Shown here: positions 47,290 through 60,906 of the stretch, piece by piece
Layout: each line of letters opens with the position of its first letter
Numbering within the stretch: position 1 is the stretch's first letter
Source of the DNA: Myoxocephalus aenaeus
Lineage: Eukaryota; Chordata; Actinopteri; Perciformes; Cottidae
Length of the DNA stretch: 64,000 nt
NCBI GenBank assembly: GCA_038501785.1
Contig: JBAMJR010000151.1
Location: 7,174,501-7,238,500 of the forward strand
Direction of reading: 5' to 3'
Notes under the pieces: model-generated
Databases searched by the model: none
What the model was told of the DNA's origin: nothing
Seen by the model: the letters and a program-made list of their open reading frames with translations, nothing else
Program-made: the position numbers and the translations under genes

Positions 47290-47367
<78 letters not shown>
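47275..47367. repeat. (TG)n-GCGC-(CA)n alternating tract
   Basis: TG repeats turn into CA repeats through TGCGCA, giving about 93 bp of unbroken purine/pyrimidine alternation and a perfect inverted repeat at the junction. Confidence 0.96.
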
Positions 47368-47370
<3 letters not shown>

Positions 47371-47610
47371 GTATTTTCTTGACTGGCAGACATACCTTGT
47401 AGCATGAGACTCACTGACGAGTCAGCAACCTGCAGGTCATCTTAATGAAAAGACGAGTGTGGCAGATTACAGATGTAAAGCTGTTCGTCTTAAACTACAG
47501 GTTAGCAGGATTTCAGCTTTCTGTCAGATGCAGGATGTTGTCTCTTTCAAAACCACCAGTCAGCATGAAAGACAATAATAGTCAAACAGCAGCACTTTGA
47601 TAAGACCTTT

Positions 47611-47646
47611 AAATATAAATCTATATTTAAATATAAATCTATATTT
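47611..47646. repeat. 18-bp tandem repeat x2
   Basis: Two perfect copies of AAATATAAATCTATATTT, itself nearly palindromic. Confidence 0.95.
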
Positions 47647-48140
47647 AAAGGATTTTCGGTAAAAACAATGTTCAGAGGGTTTAGTTTGGAAATCAACCTG
47701 GAACTATATAAGTATTAAAGATTAGATAATAATAATATATTGTAAATTATAGACATGACGTTTATTTTTGTTTTTAAATTAAAATGACACTGATCTGTTC
47801 ATAAAAATCATCACATTATGAGGGTTGTAGGCCGGAAAATCACCATTGCTATCCTCTGTAGAAAAAGACACTATTAACAAAGGACATTACAACTGAAAAC
47901 AAACCAGTCTTTGTCAGAAAACAAATTCCTGAATGAAGTGCCCATTATTTTGCTGCTTAACCAAATCATAAACTGAGTATTTTCACAGATGATAAACACA
48001 AATGGCTGGGGAATGTATTTAGTAAAAGCAAATTTACTTTTGCATTAATTTCTGTCAACAAAGTTGAAGTGCAGCATTCACAAGATTATGGAACAGATCC
48101 AAGATATGTGCTTCATACTCTCGTCCTGAGATTCCATGTT

Positions 48141-48142
<2 letters not shown>

Positions 48143-48215
<73 letters not shown>

Positions 48216-48225
48216 TACAGTACAT

Positions 48226-48276
<51 letters not shown>

Positions 48277-48287
48277 CTTTCACGCAC

Positions 48288-48319
<32 letters not shown>
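48143..48319. repeat. compound (CA)n-(CT)n-(CA)n
   Basis: CA to about 48211, CT at about 48227-48270, then CA at about 48287-48319. Confidence 0.96.
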
Positions 48320-48321
<2 letters not shown>

Positions 48322-49982
48322 CCAGCCACCTTCTGCTTTCATATGTAAAGAAGCAAGAAGCAGTGCAGGCTTTAATGCCTTACACCACTTTGTAGAGAGA
48401 GACAGAGGACGGAGGACAAAAAGCCCTGACATAACACAGCCGGCAGTGAGAGGAAGTAATCACACCTTCTACCAAAGAGCAGACTGATCTTTTTACAACC
48501 AGAGGAAGAGGAGACAGGGAGGAGATGAAAACAGAGGTGTATTCCACCTTTTATTGAATCTTGACCAGAATCCTGTTAAACTGTTAATCAATTAACCCAA
48601 TACTGCAAGTATAAAACTGAAGCCATTCCTTAAGTTTCTTTTGCATGGTTGTTAATATTAACTAGCTAATTCATAATTAAAACCAGCTGCGTTATGGTGT
48701 TTTGTATATGCGTGTCGAGAAAACAGCTTTTCTGCCAAATATGAATTTTGATAAAGAAATTCTGCAAGTATTGATAGAGGATCCAGAAGATGCAGGTGCA
48801 TATATTAATGCTAAACAGTGTGCTTTAAAATGGGCTGTGATGAAGCACATAAAGGAACCTGGTGGTGGTCATATGAATTGTTAGGCCAAAATGTTAATTT
48901 TAAAATCTGGCTGTACAAGTATTGCTCCAGTGTTAATCCCATCCATAATTTATTTTTAAATCCACAAGACCTGGGGCACATAAAAGAAGACATGTCGCAG
49001 AAATGACAGAAATAAGGTGAATGGAAAAACTTTTAATGAAGCTTTGTTGATCTTTTCTCCTCCCATCTCCCCCTCCTTCCTCTCTCCCTGTCATGGAAGT
49101 GGGAGATCCTTTCAACTCCCCCTCCTCTTCTTCTTTCACCCCAGGGAGAGAGACACTATAGTGGTGTTTTATGACCCCTTGGACCCCCTTCCCACCACCA
49201 CCACCACCACCAACCTCAAACACACAACCTCACACATACAAACCTGAAGTTAGCATCCCTATAAACTCTGAGCCTCATGCAGATGATACGCTTTTCCAAG
49301 TATTTCAGCCCTTTTAAGGAGTTCTTACACAAATACTTTTCAGGATATTACTGATTTGCTGGTCTACAAAAATGTACTAAGAAGATGGAGATCTGCTTTT
49401 CCTAACCTTCTATGAATCAGTATAATTTTGGACATAATGAAGTAAAAAATACTTTGTTCACATCTTATTGTTTGCTGTCAAAGAGAGATTTTATGTTAAT
49501 GTCCCAATTAATTTGTCAGGACTATAATATGTCCAGCTCAGCTCCATGCAAACTAGCATATATAAGCTCTTTGCTTTGAGGGCATGAATGTATTAGTTTG
49601 AGGGATGTCTCATAACCGCAAGGTCAAAGGTTAGTCCAAATAACAATGTTTAAGTAAGACTTTGATGTGGCCTATACTTCTATTACACACGCACACAAAT
49701 ATATGCGGATACACACACACATACACACACACACACTCGCTCTCCCATGGGCTCAGGCTCAGTGGACACAAAGGGCTTGTCTTGAGGGGTGATAGGTCAT
49801 CCTGTGAGAGGTCAGATAAGAACCCCAGGCTCTTTCTCTGTTGGCCAGGCCAACATACCAGTCGTATACACACAAACACATTCAGCATCCCTGCTATTCT
49901 TTCTTTCTGTTCAGTCTGACAAGAAGGGTTGCGGTCTACAACCTCAACTCTTGCAGCTTCAATAGCTGATCATATTACAGTC

Positions 49983-49990
49983 ACACACAC

Positions 49991-50046
<56 letters not shown>
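49983..50046. repeat. (CA)n microsatellite
   Basis: About 64 bp of CA. Confidence 0.96.
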
Positions 50047-50047
<1 letters not shown>

Positions 50048-50088
50048 TTATAAACAGTTAAGTGAATGCATGCATACAAATATGCATA

Positions 50089-50090
<2 letters not shown>

Positions 50091-50183
<93 letters not shown>
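50091..50183. repeat. compound (TG)n-(GA)n
   Basis: About 54 bp of TG followed by about 39 bp of GA. Confidence 0.96.
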
Positions 50184-50187
<4 letters not shown>

Positions 50188-50339
50188 CTAGGCAAAGGAA
50201 CGTTGAACAGTGTCAGCTGGTCAGTGCAGCATCTATTTCCGCCCTGAACAGTAGAATTAAAAGAGAAAAACTTCCAGCTTTGCAGATGCTCTGGGATCAC
50301 TGACCCAAAGACAAACACATATGCAAAGGGATGTCAGTG

Positions 50340-50421
<82 letters not shown>
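50340..50421. repeat. (CA)n microsatellite
   Basis: About 82 bp of CA. Confidence 0.97.
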
Positions 50422-50423
<2 letters not shown>

Positions 50424-52151
50424 CTTATCACTGACCAGTGACCCACATTAAATGTTCTCATTCACAGTTAGCTCAACAGACACTGGATCGATGGCCAACT
50501 GGCCAACTGCTCACCCAACCATTTGAATACACAACACACACACTGAACTGGTCAGCTGGTCAGCTAACCTGTCAACTCTGCCAAAACCCTGAATTTCAGA
50601 TTACTGGCCTTTAGGCACCCTCCTACTAATTAACCATTAATAGCAGTATTTTGTTTATATACATGCCTCTATAAACATGCCGTATTTACAATGCAAATGT
50701 TTCCAGCATGCTGTAACAACACGTCAGCTTTGAGCTACTATGAGAAAATACAGGCAAACACAGATATATTATGTTTGTCTGTCTTCTGCAGAACACTGAC
50801 AGTGTGTGTCACATATTGAACAGGATACTTTCTGAGTTAATGTAAAGAAATAGCTGCATGGCACCACAATGCTCCAACTTCCTGAATATGTAGTGCCTGC
50901 TCTGCCTGTATGTTTTTAGTTTTCCCTATCTTGCTCCATGTCCTTGAGCAGTTATTTTTCTTCTGCTCTCTTAATCTTGTATAACTCCAGAATAAATTGT
51001 ATTGTCTACTCCATGCAGATTTGCCTGGAGGGGTACCTTAGTATGGTTTTAAACATTTCAGCTGCAAAAGGGATCGCACACTTTAACTGGATCAAGATGT
51101 GAAATGTTCACACATCCAACTCAGCATCAAATGTTACGAGCGGCTTCAGATGTCATGCACAAACTGTAAACACAAAAAACTGCAGAAACTCTCTCTGTGT
51201 ATGTTGGTTGTAAAACAACAACACCAGAACCCTTACAACATGTTAAGAAAACAATATTAGGGGATCTATTGGAGAAATGTATAACATGCATCTTATTTGA
51301 ACAAATTTGCAAGACGCATTTCGTGCCGCTATACTATCATTTTAAACATTGTCCATATTTTAAATAATTTCATCATGAAAAAGCCATCTGATTAAAGGCT
51401 TTTAAACTTCTTATTTGCCAGAAGAGTGCCTTACACCGTCTTCGTTTTTGGACACATACCTTTTAGAAGAGAAAAATAACTATAAAGTTATACATTTATC
51501 ACCTCACCTATTAGGGTATGAAACATATTGTAGAGTTGGCTGTAAGGGCAATTTACACCGAAACAATTTTCATACATGTTTTTTTAGTGGCAGCCAAAAT
51601 TGCTTGACCAAAATGCATTAGTCCAAGAGCTGCATTTCAAACAGCTAAAGCCTTGTGTAACGTTAAAATACGTGTATTAGGCCTTCAGCATTACAGACTG
51701 TGCTCAGTATAAGACCAGGTAGACCTACGGTAACATTATGACATGGAGAAATCACATTGCAGCCAGAATAAGAATAAGAATAAGTCAAAAGGATTTTGAG
51801 AAAATGTATAAATATGCGTTTTAAGGGGCATTTTGTTGAAGAAGCAAGTCACAGTTAAATCCCCAAACTCCGTATAACAGGAAGAACTGACGTTTAAAAC
51901 GCAATAAACATGAACCAAGTGTGAAAAACAGTTATACAACAAGTTTTCCGGGAAAACCGCCACATTTTGCAACTAAAATATATATTTTAAGCTCTTTCAG
52001 AAACAGTGTGAGCCGTTATTATTTCCTGCATCAGCAACAACTGGACAGTGAGGTCTGCTTTTCATCATCAAGAAGACACGAGAGGTTCCTGCAGAAAATA
52101 CTACCGTGAAACAAAACACAAAAGGCGAAGAGCACTGCGAAAAGGACTTAC

Positions 52152-52330
52152 CTCTACAACCCAGCAGGGAAAGCACAGTCACTGGTCTTCATGGGAAGCC
52201 TGAAAGTTGACCCAGCGTGCTGCCTGTCACCATGTCTCCGGCGCGAGACCTACGGCGGGACTGGGTGTCGCGCGTGTCATCACCTCTGATCCTCAGCGAG
52301 GAAAGGTCCCCCCCTCTTACTTCACACAAA
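52152..52330 (-). other. greb1: candidate non-coding first exon and promoter of greb1
   Basis: The minus strand ends in ...TTGTAGAG followed by donor GTAAGTCC at 52151. The preceding 180 bp is locally CpG-rich (CGCGCGACACC, GCGCCGGAGAC), unlike the AT-rich surroundings. Start position is inferred. A short upstream ORF (ATG in GAGACATGGTG) lies inside. Confidence 0.45.
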
Positions 52331-53336
52331 TGGTATGGTCCGAGAGGTGGTTGACTCTTTTTTTGCCCCTTAATGCTTTTTTTTCTTCTTCTTCTTTTTT
52401 CAACGGTAATGTCACATTGTGAGTTATGTCATACTTTTGTGTCATTATAATAGACAGGCAACAATTAATCATAACAGAAGCTACAGGATTTAAGGTTTAT
52501 GTTAACTCAGTGGAAAAATATAGATTGCCAACTAAACGGATAATCAATTGTTATGAGGTGTTTAAGATGAGCATAGCTTACTTAAAAAAAAAAAGTCTAA
52601 ATCTTTCCCCCGGGTCTGGAAAGACACACATCATCATCTGGTCAGTAGTTAATGGGATCAAATGGAGCAAACTAAATGAGCATGTGATAGGAAATAAGTC
52701 CTCCTCCTATTTAGTCAGGCCTTTATATTTATTTATAGCTGAATACATATTTTTCTCAGATGCATTTATAATCTGTACAACACAGGATACCGTCAATTCT
52801 GATCAACAATAACTCTAAAGAGCTAACCGTCTTCTCTCAAGAAACACATTGTAAGCAGAAGTGACAAAAACTTCAAATTTAAATGGTTATTTTTGGACTT
52901 TTGTCGCCCTCTACTGAACATAGAGTGAAGTAACGGTGTACAAACAGGAGAAGAGAGGGATAACTGAAACTTTTTCAACAGTGGCTTTGTTTAGCAGCAC
53001 TTCACTGCCACCATATGCATCAAACCTTTTGAACACCGTAGACCGTCATGGGGGTCTGTACCTCTTTTTCCCCGTGTTCAAGTAGTTCAAGTAGTCGTAT
53101 GAACCCCACATGAGTTCTAATACTTGTGTTATTTTATTTATTTATTTTCAGAATTTATTTGGGAAAAGTATTTACATAAAATAAAATAAAAATCACTTTT
53201 ATTAAATATTTTGATCATAACTATGAACATCCAGCATGATATGAGCCAGATTTCCCAAAAATGCCTCCTCAAGCGGTCACCGACTTGTTCAAACTGTATG
53301 GTTCAGGGCCTTAACAACATCCCACATACTAATAAG

Positions 53337-54446
53337 CAGTGGTGTATAGTAACGAAGTAGAAATACTTCGTTACTGTACTTAAGTAGTTTTTTGGGATAT
53401 ATGTACTCTACTTTACTATTTATATTTCGGTTTACTTTTACTTTTACTTCACTACATTTTGCAAAGAAAACTGGTACTTTTACTCCGATACATTTCCCCT
53501 GAAACCTTCGTTACTCGCTACAAAATCAAATCTATCTCTAGAAAGAAAAAAAAAACACATCCGGGACTGTGGTGGAACACAGACTCCACGAAGCAGATTT
53601 TGCGAATCACAATATTCTGCATTTTCCCTCTACATCCTCTAGTCCAGCGCTCCCAAACCTTTATGTGCGACACCTGACGTGTGTTCGTTATGTCCAGTCT
53701 ACTGACTCTACTGCTAACTAAACCTTTAGTCCAGTCTACTGCTTAACTTATAACCCGCTGCACAAAGACAGGATGTTGAAATGGAAGCAGGTTTTCATGC
53801 TTTTTTGGCGATCTCAGGATACTCTGCCTTGGTTTTAATCCAGAACAGCGGCAGAGTTGAAACAGACTTTTAAATTTCATTTTTAGGGTAACGTAACATA
53901 TTGACATGTGTCAAGAGGTTCCGTCTGAGGTTACCACAGACGGATGTATCTGGTCATTTTTCACAATAAAACATTTTTCCGGACTTGATTTTTTTAATTT
54001 AACTTACATTTTTCATTCATTCTTTCTGTTCCGGGCGGAATGAGCATACTTATAACCACACTGTTACAACTCCTTAGTGTCATATTGCTTTTTGGAGAAT
54101 TATGATGATAAGTTCATAGTAGATGCAAAAGTATACTTAGGTACAATATATTATGTTGAACATAATATATATGGATGGATCACAGCCAACCCAGTTATTT
54201 TCAACACAACTCCTTGTCCTTGGTCACGGTGGCCACAGCACTTAAAAGAATAAACTTCATAATTCTCAGTACATTTTATATCAGAAACATACTTTTGATA
54301 CTTAAGTACAGAAAATATCAGATACTTTAAGACTTTTACTCAAGTAGTATTTTAATAGGTGACTTTTACTTTTACTGGAGTAATTTTCCAGTAAGGTATC
54401 TTTACTTTTACTCAAGTACGGCTTTTGGGTACTTTATACAACACTG
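53337..54446. mobile_element. complete non-autonomous hAT transposon, 1110 bp
   Basis: Terminal repeats CAGTGGTGTATAGTAACG and TACTTTATACAACACTG (inverse CAGTGTTGTATAAAGTA) are flanked by a perfect 8-bp target duplication CTAATAAG at 53329-53336 and 54447-54454. Sub-terminal ACTTTTACTTTTACT motifs are typical of an abundant fish hAT family. No transposase. Confidence 0.93.
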
Positions 54447-57400
54447 CTAATAAGACACCTTTTGGGAAAGATTAGGACCTAAATAATCACAATAAAACAA
54501 AGCATTGGCCTGTTAGGAAGGAGTTTCAGTCAAAAAACTGTGTCGTTCGGTTGAAAAATGGAAACATTTCTTATTTTATGGCAAAACATTGTCTGAATGG
54601 GGCATGCTGGGACTTTACATTTTCGTCAGCTTCAGCACCTGCTCTATGACGTGGTTTTAGAAATGTGGGCCGAGCAGGTAGGCTTCAGGAGTTAGAAACG
54701 TGAGTAGCAGAAGAAGAAAAAAAGCTCCAGCCGTTTTGTGATTTTTCAGATACTAATACGGGGTTTATCTGGATCTGGATAGGGGGTTGATCTGGATTTG
54801 CTTTGTTAGACTCCCACAACCCTGTATGGTTACAGAGATGTGTTTGTTAGGGAAATCCAACGTTGTAAGGGGTACTTATTAAGGATTTAGTGAAACCTTA
54901 CGGTCCGCCGTTGGAGTTTTTGTCTGATAATAGGCGCGGGGGGCTTCTTGCGCATGATGTCCAAAAGGTTAATTCCTGTATGTAGATGTCATGCCAACTC
55001 ATCTGATGAAAAACTTGACTTAACTGTTTCATTAAAACATAAAACATAGATACAGACGCTGAACTGAAACCTGATTATACTGAGAGCGAAAGAGCATCTG
55101 TCCACCATACGACCCCGCTCTTTGTCTCCAACAACATGGGCAGGATTATGAATATGACAAGAGTACGTCACAGCCTCGGTGGAGAGATCCCACGCAGCGG
55201 CACAAATGTTATTTTTTTTCATTCAGCCCCTCCGCTCTCCCAGGCAATCTGTCATGCTGATGGGCCCCTGCGCTTAATGTGCCTGTGGCCACAGCAGACC
55301 AACAGACAGACAGGTGAGTATGCAAGGGGCATTATAGCCCTAATATACCCAAGTTTCCCATGCCATAGAATTGCATGATAATTTGATCTTCCTGTTGCAT
55401 TAACAAAGATATCAGGAGCTGGAGAGAGTGTAAAGATACACTTCCTATTATACCATTAAGTCTAATGACAACATTACAGTTATAGGTCACCAATCAGTGA
55501 TTTAGATATGTGAGGAAACTGGGACTCTGGATTTATTTTCTGTAGATTCATCTTGTGAGATTAACTTTGTTGTAAGGTCACATAAAGGGTGCACTGGAGT
55601 TTTACTGAAGATTAATTAAATCTTTGAAACTGTCAATCTTTGGCACAAGGGTCTCATTTGGGGATTTTGTCCATCTTCTCTGACAGTTATCACGCAAATT
55701 GTAAACAAATGATCTAAACAAGTTCTATACATCACTTATATTGAAGAAAATAACCCGAAATGGACATTTTTCGGTAACTGCATTCAAAACATTCATGCAC
55801 AGTTATGATAGTGACATTCTAAGTTTAACTATGACACATTAAAGTTGAAGATAAACTATGAATTGTTTACTTATGTTACATTATGAAATCACAATCACAA
55901 ATATATAAATAAATAACACAAGTTCAATCAGGAAAGACACAAATGAATAAAACTGCAGAAGCTTTATTTGAAAAGGACTTTGGCGTTGACCCCTTCAACC
56001 AATCACAGATCCCCCAAATGAACCAGAGACACTTGAAATAAATCTGTCGAGGTCACTCCTTTATCTTACATTTATTAAACATGGCTCACTCTGTACCATC
56101 CCTCAGCAATGAAATATTGCTCGATGAAGGCTGCCGCTCAGATCTCAGGTGTGGCAGTTCTTACTTTATAATGAAGTTTGACAAAGTGCTTAGAGCACTG
56201 GAATTGTTTGGTTGTTGGTCACTGGTTTATCAGCAGTTAGCCTCAGATCCTCTGCTCTCTTTGACATGTATCCAGTCATCCAGTCAAGCTTAATTAAAGA
56301 CTTGTTTTATACATTTATTTTCAGTAATTTAGATTATACTCACTATCAGAATGTTTTCTCTACTCAGAATACTGTGCACATGAAACAGCAGCTGAAATGG
56401 TCCATCCATCTGCTACAAACATAATGTCATTGCATTGATGACAAATGTATTAACTGATTGGTTGTTAAGACCTCATACGACTTTTATTTTAAACTGATAT
56501 CTAAATCATAAAATACGGAGGATAGCTGCATAACCATTTTCCACTGTGGTCCTCCCTCCTAATTACAGCTTATATTTTGTCACTGGGAATCACATACTTC
56601 ATCCTTTCTGCTGCCCCAACCGGGCAGTGCCAATCTGTACAGTGGCATAGCCATGCCACGCCAACACAACATCCCCTGATGGGAGAACAGGTGTTGGACA
56701 GGGTCCAGTGGAGCAGAGCGGCGCGGGCTGCCATGATATATCAGATGAACTGGCCAGCGCCGTCTCCTCTGGCCCGAGGGAGGGGGACCCAGCCATTGAT
56801 TAAGTGTGTGGTGTGCGTTGTGTGTGTGCGTGCACAGAGGTTCTGTGAGGTCAGCAGCAGTACAACAATGAGCCCCAACAAAACTGATTGGAACCCAAAG
56901 ACCCAACAGGGAGGAAGGCTAATCTGGGAAATCCCTGAACAAAAACTGTATATTTTAGCTTGAAGCAATTCAACATTTTACAACCCACAAAGGACATATT
57001 GGTTTGACATTATGTACCAGGATATGACACATTATATTTAAGATTAATTAAAGATCTATATGCACTGCATAACAAAACACAAGTCAGATAGAGAACCTAT
57101 CTATTAAACTATAACTTAATCAAATAAAACAACATGCTTTTTGTTTTGGATTTCATCAAAACATATATTTTCGTGAATTTTGTGTGGCCTTAAAATAGGT
57201 CACATGACCTATTACTGTTTCCTGACTCAGACCTTAAGAAACTTTTTTTTTTTTTTGTATCAGTTGCTTAAGTCCCTTTACTGCTAATTTTACAGGCAAT
57301 ATGACACTGGATATGATGATTCGCTCAGTCGCTGTGGAGCCATATTGGCCTAGGCCTGCTTGTAGTTCCTGTTAATGGGTTGAATATAATATTTTATGTC

Positions 57401-57677
57401 CCGTTGCTATAGCCACGGTGCTTAACTTGTGATGTAAAAATAGTCAGGCCCATTCATTTTAGTATAAATACTTCACTTTGCTTCGAGGCACAGACTGAGC
57501 TGTATGTAAAACATGTCTATTTGAATGTGCCCCGGCAGAGGGAAAAGGTATTGCTACTTTACACATAATGACGGCCCAGGTCGTTTGGCTGAGAATAATG
57601 GTGGTTTCGCTGTAAAGCATATCACTCTCATTAGGTTTTTACACACTGGTCGTGCATAACTGGAGATGCACTTGTCT

Positions 57678-57678
<1 letters not shown>

Positions 57679-57766
<88 letters not shown>

Positions 57767-57775
57767 CACACACAT
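57679..57775. repeat. (CA)n microsatellite
   Basis: About 90 bp of CA with one CG interruption. Confidence 0.96.
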
Positions 57776-58537
57776 ATTCACACCCAGAGTGCACCCGCAC
57801 ACAGGCACACAAACACGCACACACATATCCATCTCCAAAGTCATTAAATCCCTTTGAAAAGAGGCCTCATTTGAGGGAAGCAATAAAAATTTTAATCATT
57901 TTATTACCAAAAGAGTATTTAACAAGTGGGTAATGAAACGCCAAAGGCAGGTTAGCTGAGTTTAACCTTCATAGAGGAAGTCATGTATCACATGCTGCCC
58001 CGAGGCATGGTGGGACAGAAATGTCATCCTCCATTATCCACCATACCTGAAGTGTGGCGTTGCGCGGCTGGCAGGCAGGCGCCTCGCTCTGCAAGGCGAG
58101 GCTGACGGGAAATTAGGGGGAAATTCAATTAATGGACGTTTTTTACGCACCAGCGAGAGGGCACAGCTGCACACACACCATAATGCGTGATGCACACACA
58201 TTGAAACAAATGTAACACACTTGTGATTGCACGCACGCAAACCTCAGAGCCCATCCTACACATCCCACATTGTGAGGGGCTACTGATGGGACAGGGGAGC
58301 AGCACATGTGGTTCCCCAATTGCTTTGTCTCTTTCTTTAGCTTACTTGTCATACCTCTTAACCTTTCATACCTTAACTTTTTGTCTTCCTCACTCTTGAG
58401 TTGGTTCTGTTGAATCTCCTTCTCTCTGTGTCTCTCCTTGAGGTGATAAGACTCCACTGCTTTCCCTCAGCAGGTCAATTATGGAGAAAATGAGGCAGAA
58501 GGGGACACTCTCACTCTGTCAACATAAATGAACCATA

Positions 58538-58595
58538 CCTACCTACCTACCTACCTACCTACCTACCTACCTACCTACCTACCTACCTACCTACC
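58538..58595. repeat. (ACCT)n microsatellite
   Basis: About 14 perfect tetranucleotide units. Confidence 0.97.
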
Positions 58596-59275
58596 TGCTT
58601 TCCAATTGCTCATATAATATACGTTAAACTGCTCTGCAGTGTCAGTGCAAGTCTGACTGTCTGTGCATGTGAGAGGAGACAGAGGGAGGGAGAGCTAGGT
58701 AGAAAAGCATAAAGGGGAGGGGTTAAATCGTATACATGTGCATGTTAAAAAAAAGAAGAAGAAAAAAAGGTATTTCCAGAAAAGCAATTGCCAAGTCCTT
58801 AAGGGAGGGGAAATACACCAGCCAGCTCTGATAGCACCAAATTCAGGCCCATACATTACATCTTGTAATTCCTTTGACACACAGGAATAATTTATGGCTG
58901 ATAACAAAAATACTCTATTTTCAATAACAAGCTTCTGTGGTACTTAGAGGGACTGGCCCCCAAAGTTAATTGAAAAGTGTCCTGGCTCTCATTTGCATAA
59001 GAAACACATTTAAAGGTGAAAAATTATAAATAAATATGTGGCCACCTGTGAAATATGGCTTTTGGCCTGCTGGTCATTTATAACTTTGCCTTTAATTACG
59101 TGACAGGCTGGGGTTCTGCAGCTGTAATGAGAGGCTGGAGTGATGGAGAGGAGTGTGTGAGAGACAGAGGGCTATAGGTCATTTAGTGTATGAACAGACA
59201 AACATGCATGCAGACGCACACAGATGGACGGACACACACACACACACACACAGGTGGAAGGATATTGGAAATGTA

Positions 59276-59277
<2 letters not shown>

Positions 59278-59355
<78 letters not shown>
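59278..59355. repeat. (CA)n microsatellite
   Basis: About 78 bp of CA; a shorter CA tract lies at 59231-59251. Confidence 0.97.
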
Positions 59356-59357
<2 letters not shown>

Positions 59358-60656
59358 GATGGACAGACACACATGTATTTAAACACACAGATAGTGAATA
59401 TTGTACGAAGTACAGTACAATACAGACTGTTAAGGTGATGGTTTATTTTTTATCCCCCAGTGAGCTCATCCAATAAAAAAAGTTAATTTGAGATAATTCC
59501 AATAGTGAACTCTGTGATGTGAGTGTGTTGTTACAGTATACTTGGCCTTCATATTATCTAAGTTAGTGGACAATCTGGTCAAAACACATATTTTTCCCCC
59601 AGACATCAAACTTTTTTTTCTTCTTTTTTTTCTTTGCTCAATTGAATATAATCAGTATGACATTTAAAGACAAAGGAAATAAAAAACATCTTGATTCCCT
59701 ATCATATCCCCTCCCCAATGCCGAGAAGATGTGACCCTTGTTGAATATTTAGAATACAATATGTTATCATATCAAATATTATTATTTATTACAATATATT
59801 AATTATAATTTCCCCCAATTTTAAAACTTACTGTACAGGCTTATCTTGTAGCAGTTCACTAATTTACTGCTTTTTGAATTCAAAGAAAACATCAAAGTGC
59901 TCTGGATATGTTGTATTTGTCGCCACAACTTTCCAAAAGACATGGAAAATGACAGGTGTTGATAAAAGTCAGGCAGAGAAACAGACAGGTAGGCATTACA
60001 TGAACATCAGACAGATAGTTAGACAAAAGACTGGGTGGTGGATATGCGGCGTGTGGCACTTCTGTCTCCTCCTCCCTCCCTCCCTCCCTCCCTGCGTCTC
60101 TTTTATGCATAAAGAAAACAGCTTGCATTGCCCTGCAGGTACCAGAGCGCTGCGCCGCCACGCACCGCTTTCACTTTCACCTTCACACCTTCTCTGCGGT
60201 CACTTCCCGGTAGAGCTTGTGTCGCAGCAGCGGCACTTCCTGGGGTGTTCTCGCTCTCCTCAACCCCCACTCCCCTAACCCTCTTTCTCCACCCCTGAAT
60301 AGCAGTAGGGATGGAGGGAGGCACAAGCGTGCCCCGGCCTGGCTCTCTAAGTCCTATTATAAGTATAAGAAGGCGATATTTCACCATTTCACCCCCCAGA
60401 AATATTACAAGATAGACAAGCAAGCGGGGGCTAATCCCTGGGATGAAATTAGCAGTGGAGGGGTTAGCGGCAGGATGGAGGGATGATAGAAAGGGGGGTT
60501 GGGGTAGTTGAGCTCAGCTAGAGGCAACTCGTCCACAGGGATAATTACAAGATGCTCCCGGGATCTGTCTGTCTGTCTGTTGGCTATGCTGGGCTGGCCT
60601 TCATTTTTGATGGCTCTATTTTCAACAAGGGGGACTAGTTCTCTCCCTCGCTCAGA

Positions 60657-60687
<31 letters not shown>

Positions 60688-60706
60688 TGTGTGTGTGTGT
60701 GTGTGT
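60657..60706. repeat. (TG)n microsatellite
   Basis: About 50 bp of TG with one TATG interruption. Confidence 0.95.
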
Positions 60707-60850
60707 TGCCCTTTCTTTTTGTGTCTCCAGTGCCTCAGATACATAGTAAAAGCTATTAAAATTGAAATTGTTCTAGGGGCTGTGAGCGAACGGGGGAGAG
60801 AAGCGACACACTCAACCCCCGTGACAGACTGTTTAATAATGGGCGGACTA

Positions 60851-60875
60851 TGTGTGTGTGTATGTTTGTGTGTGT

Positions 60876-60906
<31 letters not shown>

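Noticed and set aside
58538..58595. ACCT repeat considered as a CRISPR-like or satellite array
   Set aside because: Pure tetranucleotide slippage with no spacers.
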